Shown: piece by piece, positions 14,337 to 24,700 of the stretch
Position numbering within the stretch: position 1 is the first letter of the stretch
How the letters are laid out: each line of letters starts with the position of its first letter
Assembly (NCBI GenBank): GCA_024509875.1
Contig: JAMPIV010012274.1
Span: forward strand, 248,001-312,000
Source of the DNA: Oreohelix idahoensis
Lineage: Eukaryota; Mollusca; Gastropoda; Stylommatophora; Oreohelicidae
Reading direction: 5' to 3'
Length of the DNA: 64,000 nucleotides
Position numbers and translations under genes: made by a program
The notes under the pieces: model-generated
Databases searched by the model: none
Told to the model about the DNA's origin: nothing
The model's input: only the letters and a program-made list of their open reading frames with translations

Positions 14337-15299
14337 TCATATATATAAGTCTCCTTTCTCTGGAGGGTTATGGCTTTTAGGTAATTTGCCAAAGCAAGGC
14401 TTCAATGTACTGTCAGCAGTTTGAGCCTTTCTCATCTCTTCTGGATGAGTATTGATGATAGTGTCCTCCTCTTTCTTAGAGCTTGCCCTGGTCTGGACTG
14501 TTGCCATCACTATGGGTCTTATAGGTTCTCCTAGAAAGACATATCTACATCCCAGTATTAATGGGTAGATAGGGTTGTCCATCACTGCTGCTTTGATCTC
14601 TCCTTCCACATAGCGAGATCTTATGTTGATTCGGGCTATGGGCAGTGTCATGGTTCCTGCTCCCTTGACTGGTCCTCTGAGTTCCACTGTTTCTGTGGTT
14701 ATCTGTTCCCGACTCACCAGAGAAGAGCACACTACTGAGTCAAAGTCCAAGCCTGTATCATATAAGCACAGTACTTGGGTGCCATTCAAGGTCACTTCCT
14801 CACAGACAGGGGGATGATGGAGGTCATTCTGACTATCTGCCAGGTCCTTCCTTCCCTTGCCCTCTGTTGTAAGGCATGCAGCGTGATGAGGAGGGTTTTT
14901 CCGTCTGCATTCCGCAGTATTGTGGTTACTCATTTGGCAAGATTTACACCACTTTCCTTCCTTTCTTGGAGGTTTCTTTTCTGATCCTAGAGGGTTTTTG
15001 TCTTTATAATCAGTTCTGTGTTTGTTCTTGTTGGAATTGTCCCTGTGTTCATAGTTGGTAAAGTTTTGTGAAGGTTTGAAGTTCTCACCCTGCTTCTTCT
15101 TATTTCCTGATACTTCTGACTGAGCTGCTTGATATCTTTCAGCCATGGTTAAAATATCTTCCAATCTCTCAGCTCCTTGTTCCATAAGAAATTTTCTCAT
15201 TTCTTGAGGCATGGATTCTCTCAGTTGCTCCATCATGACCATTTCTTTTATATCTTGACACTTTCCTAAGCTAATCCATTTTGTCAGATAAGTTTCCAA
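14337..15299 (-). pseudogene. gag: gypsy gag C-terminal half and aspartic protease
   Basis: The ORF has a capsid-end segment (residues ~20-60, EQLRESMPQEMRKFLMEQ) resembling the SCAN/Gmr1 gag domain, then a Lys/Asn-rich stretch and a CCHC zinc knuckle at 118-131 (C-x2-C-x4-H-x4-C). The retroviral-type aspartic protease follows, with active-site DTG at 181-183. A TGA at 14,337-14,339 stops this frame, but integrase follows in the same frame, so it may be a recent nonsense change or a readthrough site. Upstream, the frame is lost by one base in a T run near 15,295. Confidence 0.85.
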
Positions 15300-15514
15300 T
15301 CTGGCAGAAAACTGGTGTAGTTTTCTCCTGGAAGTAGCTTAGCAGTTCGGAATCTCTTTCTATAAGATTCAGAATTCTTTTCGTACCTGACCAGTAAAGC
15401 TTGTTTTAAGATTTCATAATCTTCCTGGTCTTCTTTTGAGAGTTTTAAATAAACATCGTATGAAACTCCCCTCAACCCCTGAGATAGCTTAAGGCTCCAT
15501 TTTTCCTTTTCCAA
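15284..15514 (-). pseudogene. gag: gypsy gag, middle segment in a shifted frame
   Basis: Encodes a capsid-like stretch (SQGLRGVSYDVYLKLSKED, then an RTAKLLPGENY-like motif) that links the N-terminal gag frame to the next ORF. It is joined on both sides by single-base shifts in homopolymers, consistent with two one-base losses in a continuous gag. Confidence 0.8.
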
Positions 15515-16065
15515 TCCATAGGTAGAGGCCAGTCTCTCTCATATCTATCCAGGTACGACTCAATGGCGTCCTCTTTTTCAATAAATGGATCCAGGTGGAA
15601 ACTCATGGCTCCATTTGCCGCGCTATGGTTGGAGCTACTCTCAGAGTGAGGTGAGCTAGCACCATGATTGCTAGCTGCTCCCTGGAGTTCAAGTTCCTTT
15701 AAACTTAACTCATGCGCTCTTTGTAACCTTCTTTCTTCAGCTTCCAAAATTAGTCTCTTTTCTTCTCTTTCCAGTCTTTTGGCTTCTCTCTCTGCTTCTA
15801 ATTTCTTAGCTTCAGTCTCAACTTCCATTCTTTTAGTCTCTCTTTCTGCCTCTAATTTCTTAGCTTCAGCCTCAACTTCCATTCTTTTGGTCTCTCTTTC
15901 TGCCTCTAATTTCTTAGCTTCAGCCTCAACTTCCATTCTTTTGGTCTCTCTATCTAAATATTTATCCACTTCAGTTGTGATATATCGAATTAGAGCATCT
16001 CCTGTCATACCCAAGTCTTTTCCTTCCTGCATAATCGCAGCTCTAAACTTCACCAATTCAGCCAT
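15472..16065 (-). pseudogene. gag: gypsy gag, N-terminal part with repeated coiled coil
   Basis: Starts at ATG 16,065, about 285 bp inside the 5' LTR, with MAELVKFRAA. Residues ~40-115 are a heptad-rich coiled coil built from three near-identical copies of a ~20-residue RETKRMEVEAEAKKLEAE unit, then a Ser/His-rich linker and a LDPFIEKED...YLDRYERDWPLP capsid start. The start is supported by the homologous gag at 63,506 (MAELAKFRSAA). The frame breaks near 15,505 in an A/G run. Confidence 0.88.
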
Positions 16066-16330
16066 GATGCTTACTTACCAGAGGGTATATAATTTTATCT
16101 TCACTAACAAACTAACTTAATTAAAATCAATTAATTACTTTGAACAAGACAAATCCTTAAAACCTTGTGAGCGTTTCCTATTTACTTCGTACTCAATGGT
16201 ACTACTATTACAAACAAATTTCTAAGTTTTTAGAATTTTTTCCAAAAAAAAAAAAAAATTTATTTTTACAAACTATTTGTGGCTCAAGATAGAAGAATAC
16301 ATAGATAGTGGCCCAGGATACAAAATAATA

Positions 16331-16349
16331 TCCCGCGAAAGAGCCCCCA
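16331..16349 (-). promoter_or_regulatory. Primer-binding site, tRNA-Pro-like
   Basis: One base inside the 5' LTR the minus strand reads TGGGGGCTCTTTCGCGGGA. The first nine bases match the known tRNA-Pro primer site of gammaretroviruses (TGGGGGCTCGTCCGGGAT) and the GGGAT end recurs after a short mismatch. It would prime minus-strand DNA synthesis. Confidence 0.65.
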
Positions 16350-16350
16350 A

Positions 16351-18316
16351 TGTAGCGAAAGGTTTTCCTAGTATGATAGTAGTGGTAGAGCAGAAGTAGA
16401 ATCTCTCTCCAGAAAGTATGAAGTTCCAGTGCCCGAGAAGTACACTGGTATCACAAGTGAGTTACAGCTGTGAATACTCTGAGCTGGACAATAGATTTAG
16501 GCTTCAGAAGTATAAGATGCTACTTCGCTATCGTAACCCTATGTGATATTATAATTAAATTAGAAAAAGTAACTCAAAATTTAACAGTTAAAAATTTAAC
16601 AAGTCAAATGAGTACAATTATCCAATTTATTATGTACATCTATATATTCTTGTAATGATAAATGGGTGTTGGAAGATGGTAAAATGTATGATTATTTACA
16701 GTTACAAATTAAAATAACTAATAGAAAAAGTCTTGGATTTATCTTCCACTGAATTTATAAAACAAGTTTGTCACATTATCTCTTGCCATCTAGTTTTCAT
16801 CATTAGAAAGTCGTTTTAGAACTGCTCACAGGATTTGTTGGATGGAAATATATAAACTCAACTTTATCCACGTCTGCTCGAGGTTCCTCCGACACACTGG
16901 AGTACGGAAGACTTTCCTTCAGCCCGCCCTATAACTACGGGGGACTAAGGTGTTGAAGTTTGGTTGACCTCTAGGCTTCAGTGAGCTGGATCAACTTCTT
17001 CAAGTCTTTAGTTTCTCGATCAGGAATGATCATAAACATTGATCATAAAAACCTGGAACAAGAAGTAATAGGTGGCCATTGTTCTAACAATCTCACCACC
17101 CTCTGCTGTTCATGATGCGACCATGTCTTCAGTGTTTGTATGTAAATGAATGAATCATGGTAGTATATTACAGAGATAGCATGATAAGATAATGTATAAG
17201 GTGCAGAATTAACAATATACATGAATAAATCACATGTTATGATACATGGGTACGATATAACCTTTGCCTTCCACTTATGGATGTCAAGTCACTTATGTAC
17301 TTGCTGGTATGTCGTAAGCTCCAGGCAAGAATTAGCCATAATATATTTGGCTAACCAATTAATGGTTATGCTTCCTGACAATGCCGGTGAAGGTTATCTC
17401 TGGTTAGCGTCATTCCCTTTTTTATTATATCTGCTACAATCAATCAGAAATAAAATCTGAAATAAAATGATATTAGTAATACATATATTTTTTAATAAAC
17501 TTACATACCCTCTTAGGATTAATAAGCTCACGGTGAGACTGTATTGGCTTAACTTAATCTGCCCTGCATGCAGCGTGAAAATAGAACTTTTCTTGCAGAG
17601 GCTGTCCTCCAGTTTCTCACTCTGGCTTCTGGATTTGGTGTGTGTGATTTACAATGCGCCGCTCTGTCCTTATATTTCAGTCTCTCGCGCGTACGAGAAA
17701 GCAGCTCCCAAATTCCCCAAAAGATTTTAGTTTCATCTCCTGTTTTGAAGCTATTTGAAACAATCTGTGCTTTTCCTGTACTCGTTTTTCTCTTCTGTCA
17801 CTCACATACTTATCTCCTTCCTTCCTTCCTATATATCATTTCCTTTTCCCCATATGGGGCTTTCATTACATATAAGTTTTATACAATTCCGTTGAGGCTT
17901 GTTAGTGTAATAAATTTTTAAAGATTATTAGCTAACTTTTAGCCGATGTGATGAAGGTGAAAAATATTAATTATCTTTAAAACTATTTATATTTGAATAA
18001 TATCCTTTTGGATATAATTCCTAGCCTATCTCCTTTGTTGAGTTATATTTATTTAATATTATTCCAACCATGCGTTCTCCTGTAGTGAATAATTTAATGT
18101 CCAGTAAATGCAAACTTTTTAAAGTCGGCCATACATTCCTATATAGCTATTTCCTCATTCTTCAGTAATACTGTATGGCTTTTAACCGTAAGTCACATTT
18201 CCGCTGTCTACCAACTTCAAAGAAAGACCGCAGCGCTGACCTTGCGCTGGTGTGTGTGGGTGTCGCGTGGGCGTGTCGCGCTACAACCAAGCAAGTGTTT
18301 ACCAAATCTCGCTACA
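16351..18316 (-). repeat. 5' LTR of the gypsy element (1,966 bp)
   Basis: Starts and ends with TGTAGCGA/TCGCTACA, and is followed on the right by the target duplication CCAGC. In the element's direction it is the upstream LTR and should hold the promoter, though no clear TATA box can be asserted. Confidence 0.96.
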
Positions 18317-18321
18317 CCAGC

Positions 18322-20137
18322 CACCAACTTTATAGCAGTTGGAGACTTTAATAGCCACTCCCAGAGCTGGGGCTATAACCATCTGGATCACAGAGGTGAA
18401 GAGGTTGAAACTTGGCAAGATGATCACTCCCTAATCCTAGTCAATAATGCCACAGATACTCCTACCTTCTACTCCAGAGGATGGCACACAACCTCAACAC
18501 CAGATCTTGCCTTCTCCACACCAGATATAGCTGGATCTATTAGTAGAGAAGTAGGAGACCAACTAGGGGGAAGCGACCATCGCCCAATCTTTCTTACTGT
18601 CCAGAGTGCAACTCTCAGTACAGGCCCAGCCATTACAAGATGGAACTACAAAAAAGCCAACTGGGGTTTATTCAGGCATCAGGTGAACACGCTGCTGTCT
18701 ACCCTCAAGGTACAGAACAGAGACATAAATGAAGTGGTAAAAGACTTCAACAGATGCATACTACAAGCTGCAAAAGAAACCATTCCCAAAGGATGCCGGC
18801 GTAACTACATACCATACTGGTCCAGCACACTCCAAGAACGTCAGGAAGCTATGGACAAGGCTAGAAAGGACGCAGAGTCTCAGCCTTCACTTGAAACTCA
18901 CAACAAATGGAAAAAGGCTGTAGCAGAGTTTCAGAGAACAAAGCTAGAAGAAAAGCGGAAAAGCTGGAGAACTAAAACGGCATCGCTGAACCTTGAGAAA
19001 GACGGCAGGAAACTTTGGAGATTAGTCAAGTCTCTAAATGAAGAGCATTCCTCACCAAGGCAGACTATCACATTGGATGAAGGTGGCAAACTTTTCAGAG
19101 GAAAACAAGCTGCAGACTTGTTTGCTAGAAGATACAGTTCAGAAAGCAACTTACCCATTAACATAGACCATCAGAGAGAGATAAGAAAAGAAATACTGGC
19201 AACCATGGGACAGACAGATACTCCTGCCCCAATGAGGGAACCCATCACACTAGGAGAACTACAGAAGGCTATTTCCAAGCTTAAGTTTCAAAAGTCACCC
19301 GGCCCAGACAAAATCAGCAACGAAATGCTAGTAAATCTGAGCTCAGCAGCAAAGACAAAACTGCTTGAGATATTCAACCACAGCTGGTTGAAAGGAACGG
19401 TACCCCAAGTATGGAGAGAAGCCATCACAATACCCATACTAAAGAAAGGGAAATGTAAGACCGAGGCTGCAAGTTACCGGCCAATCAGTCTCACAAGCTG
19501 TGTTGGGAAGACTATGGAGCGAATAGTCAACCACAGATTGAAATGGTATTTAGAGTCTGAGCAGATCCTGGTGCCGGAACAAGCTGGATTTAGAGAATGC
19601 TACAGTATAGAAGACCAAGTTACTTACTTGTCTCAAGCAATAGAAGATGCCTTCCAGGAGAAGAAAAAGGTCCTAACGATCTGGGTCGACTTCAAGCAGG
19701 CCTTTGACAAGGTGTGGAAAGATGGCCTCATTGCAAAACTTAGGAGAAGTGGAATCCAAGGCAACATGATGAAATGGATCCAGTCATACTTGCATAACAG
19801 GAGAACTAGAGTCACTCTTGACGGTCTGCAAAGCAGAAAAGTGTTGCTCCATCAGGGGGTACCTCAAGGAGGAGTAATTTCCCCAACACTCTTCCTTGTT
19901 TACATCAATGACCTGGTGAAAGATCTCCCTGCAGGAGTTAAAGCTGCCTTATATGCAGATGACCTAGTACTCTGGTGCGCTGATGAAAATGTCACCACAG
20001 CAAATTATAGAATGCAGCGGGCAGCAGACATGCTAGTGTCATGGGCAGAGAAATGGCTTATCACAATAAACACAGACAAAACCTCCACAACACTGTTCTC
20101 CCTCGCCCCAAGGACAAATCAGCTAACATACACCTAG
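18322..20137 (+). pseudogene. LINE-D ORF2, middle: endonuclease second half and reverse transcriptase
   Basis: Resumes the endonuclease frame directly after the duplicated target: AVGDFNSHSQSWG (catalytic GDFN), TPDLAF and GSDHRPI (the final D/H pair). A linker follows, then RT with KSPGPDKISNEML, YRPISLTSCVGK, VDFKQAFDKVW, HQGVPQGGVISPTLF and the catalytic YADDLVL. The reported ATG upstream lies in the LTR and is not the real start. Near 20,105 the frame is lost by one base and continues in the next frame. Confidence 0.92.
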
Positions 20138-21378
20138 GGACAACCGTGATCAAGGAAGAAAGCTACCCCACCTATCTTGGGGTGACATTTGACCAAAGGC
20201 TTACATGGAATAAGCATATTGAAAATGCAGAAGGAAAGGCCCGAAGACGACTAGGCATACTCAGAAAATTAGCAGGTACCAACTGGGGAGCAAATGAACG
20301 AAATCTAAAGAAGATTTATAATGGAGTAATAAGACCACACTTAGAGTTTAGCTCAGCAGCATGGTCATCAGCTGCTAACTCACATCTGCAGTCTTTGGAC
20401 AAGGTGCAAAATCAAGCTCTCAGGCTCATTACAGGAGCCATGAAAACTACACCAATAACAGAGATGCAGAAGGTTGCTGGATTACAGACATTGTCCCATA
20501 GAAGAGACACAAAAACCATGATCCAGATGGAAAAGTACAACAGTATGCCAATGCACCCAATGAAGGCAAGACTAGATGATCTGGCATTGGGACGTCTAAA
20601 GCGTAGCAGCTTTGTGCATCGGGGGAAAAGACTTATAAGACAGCATCAAGAAGACCTATCCATGAAGACAACACCACTGAAGCCCACCCTATACCCTGTA
20701 CCATGGGAGCAGGCCAGCAGTGCCCTCCAAATTAATACAACAGTCAGTGGTCTCACAAGTGGATGTGAGTATAATGATCTGCAAAAACGAACTGCTACAT
20801 TGAGTATGATCCAAGAAAGCTATCCCGATCAATCATGGATACATGCCTATACAGATGGATCAGCAACTAATGCTGTTAGGAATGGAGGTGCCGGTATCTT
20901 TATCTCATATCCTGACAACCACTATGAGACTAGGCACATTCCCACTGGTAAATTCTGTTCCAACTATACAGCTGAGGTTCAAGCTCTAGAGCAAGCTGCA
21001 AATATGACTTATAACACCAACTCTGACTGCCACCAGGTAGTCATCCTCACAGATGCACTGTCTGTCCTGCAAGCTCTCAAGGGTGGTAAACTCCCGCATC
21101 TGAGAAATGAACTAAACAAGGTAGCTGCCAAAAAGAGAACCATACTTCAGTGGGTACCATCTCATTGTGTGGTGTACCCGGAAATGAAAAGGCAGATAAA
21201 CTTGCAAAAAAGGGAGGAGAATGTGAACAAGAAGATAATGAAGTCACATACTTTGAGAAAAAGAGAGCTATCCAGACTATCAGAAGAGAACAGAACCAAC
21301 CCAAAGACGACTATCACACTCTCGACCGGCAGGGACAGACAACTATTTTTCGACTCAGGACAGGGCATAACAAACTGA
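20110..21378 (+). pseudogene. LINE-D ORF2, thumb region and RNase H
   Basis: Carries the post-RT segment (YLGVTFDQRLTWNKHI, a LINE hallmark), then an RNase H domain with D in AYTDGSATN, E in TAEVQALEQ and D in LTDALSVLQ. The fourth acid and the GVPGNEKAD motif lie in the next frame because of a one-base shift near 21,172. RNase H removes template RNA. Confidence 0.9.
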
Positions 21379-21599
21379 ATAAACACATGCACAAGCTACG
21401 ATTGTCTGCTTCACCACTGTGCACATGTGGATTAAACGAACAAACTGCTGAGCATGTTCTACAGGACTGTCCTCTGTATGACCAGTTAAGAAAGATATAC
21501 TGGCCCAATGACTCAACACTAAACTCAAAGCTATATGGAGTTAAAGAGGAACTTCAAACAACAGTCGAATTCATCATGAGAACTCGTCTGACGGTGTAA
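21150..21599 (+). pseudogene. LINE-D ORF2, C-terminus with zinc-binding motif
   Basis: Continues RNase H (GVPGNEKADKLAKKG) and then a spacer and the CTCGLNEQTAEHVLQDCPLY motif, a Cys/His cluster typical of I-group LINE C-termini. Ends with TAA at 21,597-21,599 just before the GAA tail. Confidence 0.9.
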
Positions 21600-21645
21600 T
21601 CATCAAAGATGCGATCGCAAGAAGAAGAAGAAGTAGAACCAGCCT

Positions 21646-21951
21646 AGTTGGTTGTTCGTCTGTAGTTCACAGACTTTACTACTCGTAAGGCTCTTTTTGC
21701 CACTCATATGTTGTGACACGTTCATTAAGGAAAGAGATGACAGCTATTCGTTGTCTTGTGAGGACTGTGAGTTTTTCTGAACACCAGGTACGTGTTGAAA
21801 TGACCTGTAGTTGAAGTGTCGAAAAAGATAAACAGAACTGTAGTATGAAGTAGAATAGACACTTGGTAGACCCTATTTCCCTGGCGATATACCCAGACGA
21901 CATTTTTGAAGTAACTTTGAAGAAGAGCATGATGTTTTATAAATGAAATGA
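21646..21951. other. Unit-two remainder of the host duplication, then unannotated sequence
   Basis: 21,646-21,710 completes the tandem unit interrupted by LINE-D. Beyond that no gene or repeat is recognised. Confidence 0.6.
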
Positions 21952-22211
21952 GTCTTACAAGGAGAAGGACAAGAAAAACCTACGTTGCGGCCACAAGGCC
22001 TTCGCCAGGGACATTCAAACAAGAGACAGGAGGGAAAGAAAATGAGAATTAAGTAGAGAACATGAAATTATAAAAATAAGAGAAAAAAACTCCCTTGTCT
22101 CCAGTCACATGTGAAGCAAGATGGCTGCCACTAAACCGGAAAGAGGAAGTCGATAGTATATTAAAAATAAGAAATAATGAAAACAAGGACTGGAAAAGAG
22201 TGAGGAAAAAA
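21952..22211 (-). repeat. Left inverted repeat of the Penelope-like element
   Basis: About 260 bp, the reverse complement of 24,701-24,961 with scattered changes. Shared landmarks are gtcttacaaggagaaggac at the outer end and ggaaaagagtgaggaaaaa at the inner end. Confidence 0.9.
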
Positions 22212-22280
22212 TAAATAAATAAATAAAATGAAAACAAAAATAAAAAAAATAATAATAAATAAATAATAATATTAATAATA

Positions 22281-24369
22281 CTTACTTACTTACTTAGTCG
22301 TTCCCCTTCTACCGTGAGGTGTAGAGGTTTGGAAGAGAGAGCGCCAGACCATTCTATCAGCTGTCTTCTTCCTGGCCTGGTTCCATTCTAGTCCTCGGTC
22401 CTTCAAAGATTGTCTAATGTTGTCCTCCCAGCGGACTCTGGGTCGTCCTGGAGGTCTGGATCCCTGGCTCTTTGTTTCCCATGCTTGTCGTGGTAGCCGA
22501 TCTTCTCCCATTCTGCAGACATGGCCAAACCATCTTAGTTGGGACTGTTCTATTTGGGTCTGCAGCGGATGGGATTTTAGGCCTTGACGGATCGTCTGGT
22601 TGCGGACCATGTCTCTTCTTGTTACTTCAACCACTTTCCTCAGATATCTCATTTCTGAGGTTTGGATCTGGCTTTTGTGGGTTGTAGTCATTGCCCACGA
22701 CTCGCATCCATATGTCAAGACTGGGACATAGGTGGAGCGGTATACAGCCATCTTCGTTTTCTTACTAACCTCTTTCTTGCTGAGGAATCCACGATTTATG
22801 GCCTGAAAAAGTCTCCCAGCCGCTGCTTTTCGAGTGGCCAACTCTTCTTTGATGCCTCCCTTTCGGTCTATAATAGCTCCGAGATATTTAAAGTAGTCGA
22901 CCTGCCCCAGGACCTGTTCTCCCAACTTAATCTGATGTTTTATTTCTTCTCGTGATATCACCATGGATTTTGTTTTAGAGCTGCTTATGACCATCCCTCT
23001 CTTCTCCAGCTCTTCCTTCCAGACTTGCAGGTTGGATTGGAGATGTGCCTCTGATTTAGCAATCAGGGCAACATCATCAGCAAATGCCAGCTCCGAAATA
23101 TAGACCTGTCTCATCTTCCAGTACCCCACTGAATACTTTCTTGTTCTCTCCTTACATGCCTTGATGACATCGTCCATAAGGAGTATGAAGAGGTAAGGTG
23201 ATAGGATATCACCTTGTCTTACACCAGTGGTGGTCCTGAACTCTTCTGACTTATGGTTTGCTGTCCTCACATAATTTCTGCAAGACTTGTAGAAGCTCTG
23301 TATAGCATGAATCAGAGGTGCTGGAATATTCTTCCTTGCCAAACAGTCCCAAAGTTTGCTCCAGGGGACCCTGTCAAACGCCTTTTCCAGATCTATGAAA
23401 CAAAGATGGATCTCACTCTTATACTCAAGGGCCTTTTCACTCAGCTGTCTGAGTGTGAAGATTAGGTCTTGAGTACTTCGGTTTGCTCGGAATCCGCACT
23501 GGACCTCATCCAATTGTGGCTCAGCTAGGCGTCGGAGTCTCTGCTCTAGGATTCTAGAGTAGATTTTACCAGGGACACTGAGAAGGGATATGCCTCTATG
23601 GTTTCCACATTGTCGATTGTCACCCTTTTTGAAAATTGGTGTTATGATGGCAATCTCCCAATCCTTTGGTATGGTCTTGTTGCACCATGCTGCCTGTAGG
23701 ACCTTTAAGAGTATTAGGTCGCCTGATGCTCCCATGTACTTAACCATTTCTGGTGTTATACCATCATGCCCTGCTGCTTTGCCCATCTTGATTTTCTCTA
23801 GTGCTGCCCTCAGTTCTTCCATCTTTATGTCATCTTCACCATCATTGGTTTCCTCTTCTGTGTCAGTGGTTATCATTTCTGATGCTTCATCATGCTCACC
23901 ATCCAGGAGTTCTGAGAAATATTCTTTCCATCTTTCCATTACTTCCTTCGGGGCAGTAAGCAATTTGCCTTGCTTGTCCTTTATAAATTTGAGAGGGCAT
24001 TGTTTTTCTTTCCTCATGTTCTTTAGGGTCTTATAGAACAATTTCTGGTTTTCTTGTGCATCTTGTTCTAGCTTTTCTCCAAATTCTTCCCAGGACTTCT
24101 GTTTTGCTGCTAGCACTTTGTTCTTTGCTTCTGTTCTGAGTGTCACATATTCTCTATATTTTTCCATTTGTCCTGTTGTGTTTTTTAGCTCCTAAGTATT
24201 GTTTCCATGCCATTTTCTTCTCTCTTATTTTCTCTTTGACTTCCTCTGTCCACCAAGGTGTCCTCTTTCTCTGGTTCCCAAGTCGGACTTCACCGCATGC
24301 TTCTGCAGCAGCTGTCTTTATGATATCCTTGAATTTAATCCAGAGGGTTTCCAAGTCATCAGGTCGTTC
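22281..24369 (-). mobile_element. RTE-B LINE, 5'-truncated
   Basis: Minus-strand LINE that begins mid-protein at about 24,369 and ends with a (TAAG)n-like tail at 22,281-22,292. The endonuclease half is missing. A second 3' fragment is at 2252-2530. Confidence 0.88.
22290..24167 (-). pseudogene. RTE-B reverse transcriptase, 625-codon open frame
   Basis: RT fingers/palm motifs are intact: GKAAGHDGITPEMVK, NHRGISLLSVPGKIYSRIL, FIDLEKAFDRVPW, TGVRQGDILSPYLF and catalytic FADDVAL. Then come the thumb region, a TYGCESWA stretch and the RTE-typical QLRWFGHVCRM and RPRVRWEDNI near the end. A further ~65 codons of the same protein lie upstream in another frame (24,154-24,354; ending about 24,165), so there is one frame shift. 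The first methionine is internal to the original protein. As the longest intact RT here it is probably a relatively recent copy, but without endonuclease it cannot act alone. Confidence 0.92.
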
Positions 24370-24436
24370 AATATTAATAATAATAAAATAAATTTAAAAA
24401 AAAATAAATAAAAAATAAATAAAAAATAAATAAATA

Positions 24437-24672
24437 AATAAAATAACAACCGATTCTGCAGACACCTCTACGACATCTCTCAGTTTAAATCCACACCTGT
24501 GGCCATCCACTTCAATGGCCCTGACCACCACGGTGCCACTGACATCCAGGTGACAGCCATCAGATCCTGTTCCTCGGACGCCAACAGTCGGTTTCGCCAG
24601 GAACAACGCCTCATCCATCTTATGGGTTGCCTCAAACCACACGGTTTGAATACCCAACATTCTTTTGTCTGA
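24437..24672 (+). pseudogene. Penelope-like element, C-terminal endonuclease fragment
   Basis: The plus frame reads CRHLYDISQFKSTPVAIHFN, then DIQVTAIRSC, FRQEQRLIHLMGCLKPHGLN and a stop. This order (LxDI, PVAxHFN, R-x-x-E-x-x-x-I-x-x-L, P-x-GLN) is the end of the GIY-YIG endonuclease domain of Penelope-like retroelements. The GIY-YIG start, the RT and everything upstream are missing or replaced by the nested LINE. Confidence 0.82.
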
Positions 24673-24700
24673 GACGCCTTTTTCTATCGAGTCCCAGTAT

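Larger units (their letters stand above)
9631..18316 (-). mobile_element. Ty3/gypsy LTR retrotransposon, Gmr1-like gene order (LTR family 1)
   Basis: 8,686 bp, bounded by TGTAGCGA...TCGCTACA and flanked by a perfect 5-bp duplication CCAGC (9626-9630 and 18,317-18,321). The minus-strand order is 5' LTR (16,351-18,316), tRNA-Pro-like primer site, gag with coiled coil, SCAN-like segment and zinc knuckle, aspartic protease, integrase, RT, RNase H, polypurine tract, 3' LTR. Integrase upstream of RT is the Ty1/copia order, but RT and the integrase GPY motif are Ty3/gypsy-like. That combination is known from Gmr1-type elements. No envelope-like ORF is seen. Five frame interruptions make the copy inactive as read. 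Confidence 0.93.
7979..21631 (+). mobile_element. LINE-D, full-length non-LTR retrotransposon with RNase H, split by a gypsy element
   Basis: A 14-bp target duplication (agtagaaccagcct) at 7965-7978 and 21,632-21,645 brackets the element, and its 3' end is a (GAA)n tail. Removing the gypsy insertion and one 5-bp duplication leaves about 4.96 kb: a ~1.07-kb 5' region, then ORF2 with APE endonuclease, reverse transcriptase, RNase H and a C-terminal zinc-binding motif. RNase H downstream of RT points to the I/Ingi/Vingi group of LINEs. No clear ORF1 was found. Two frame breaks in ORF2 and the insertion make this copy inactive. Confidence 0.92.
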
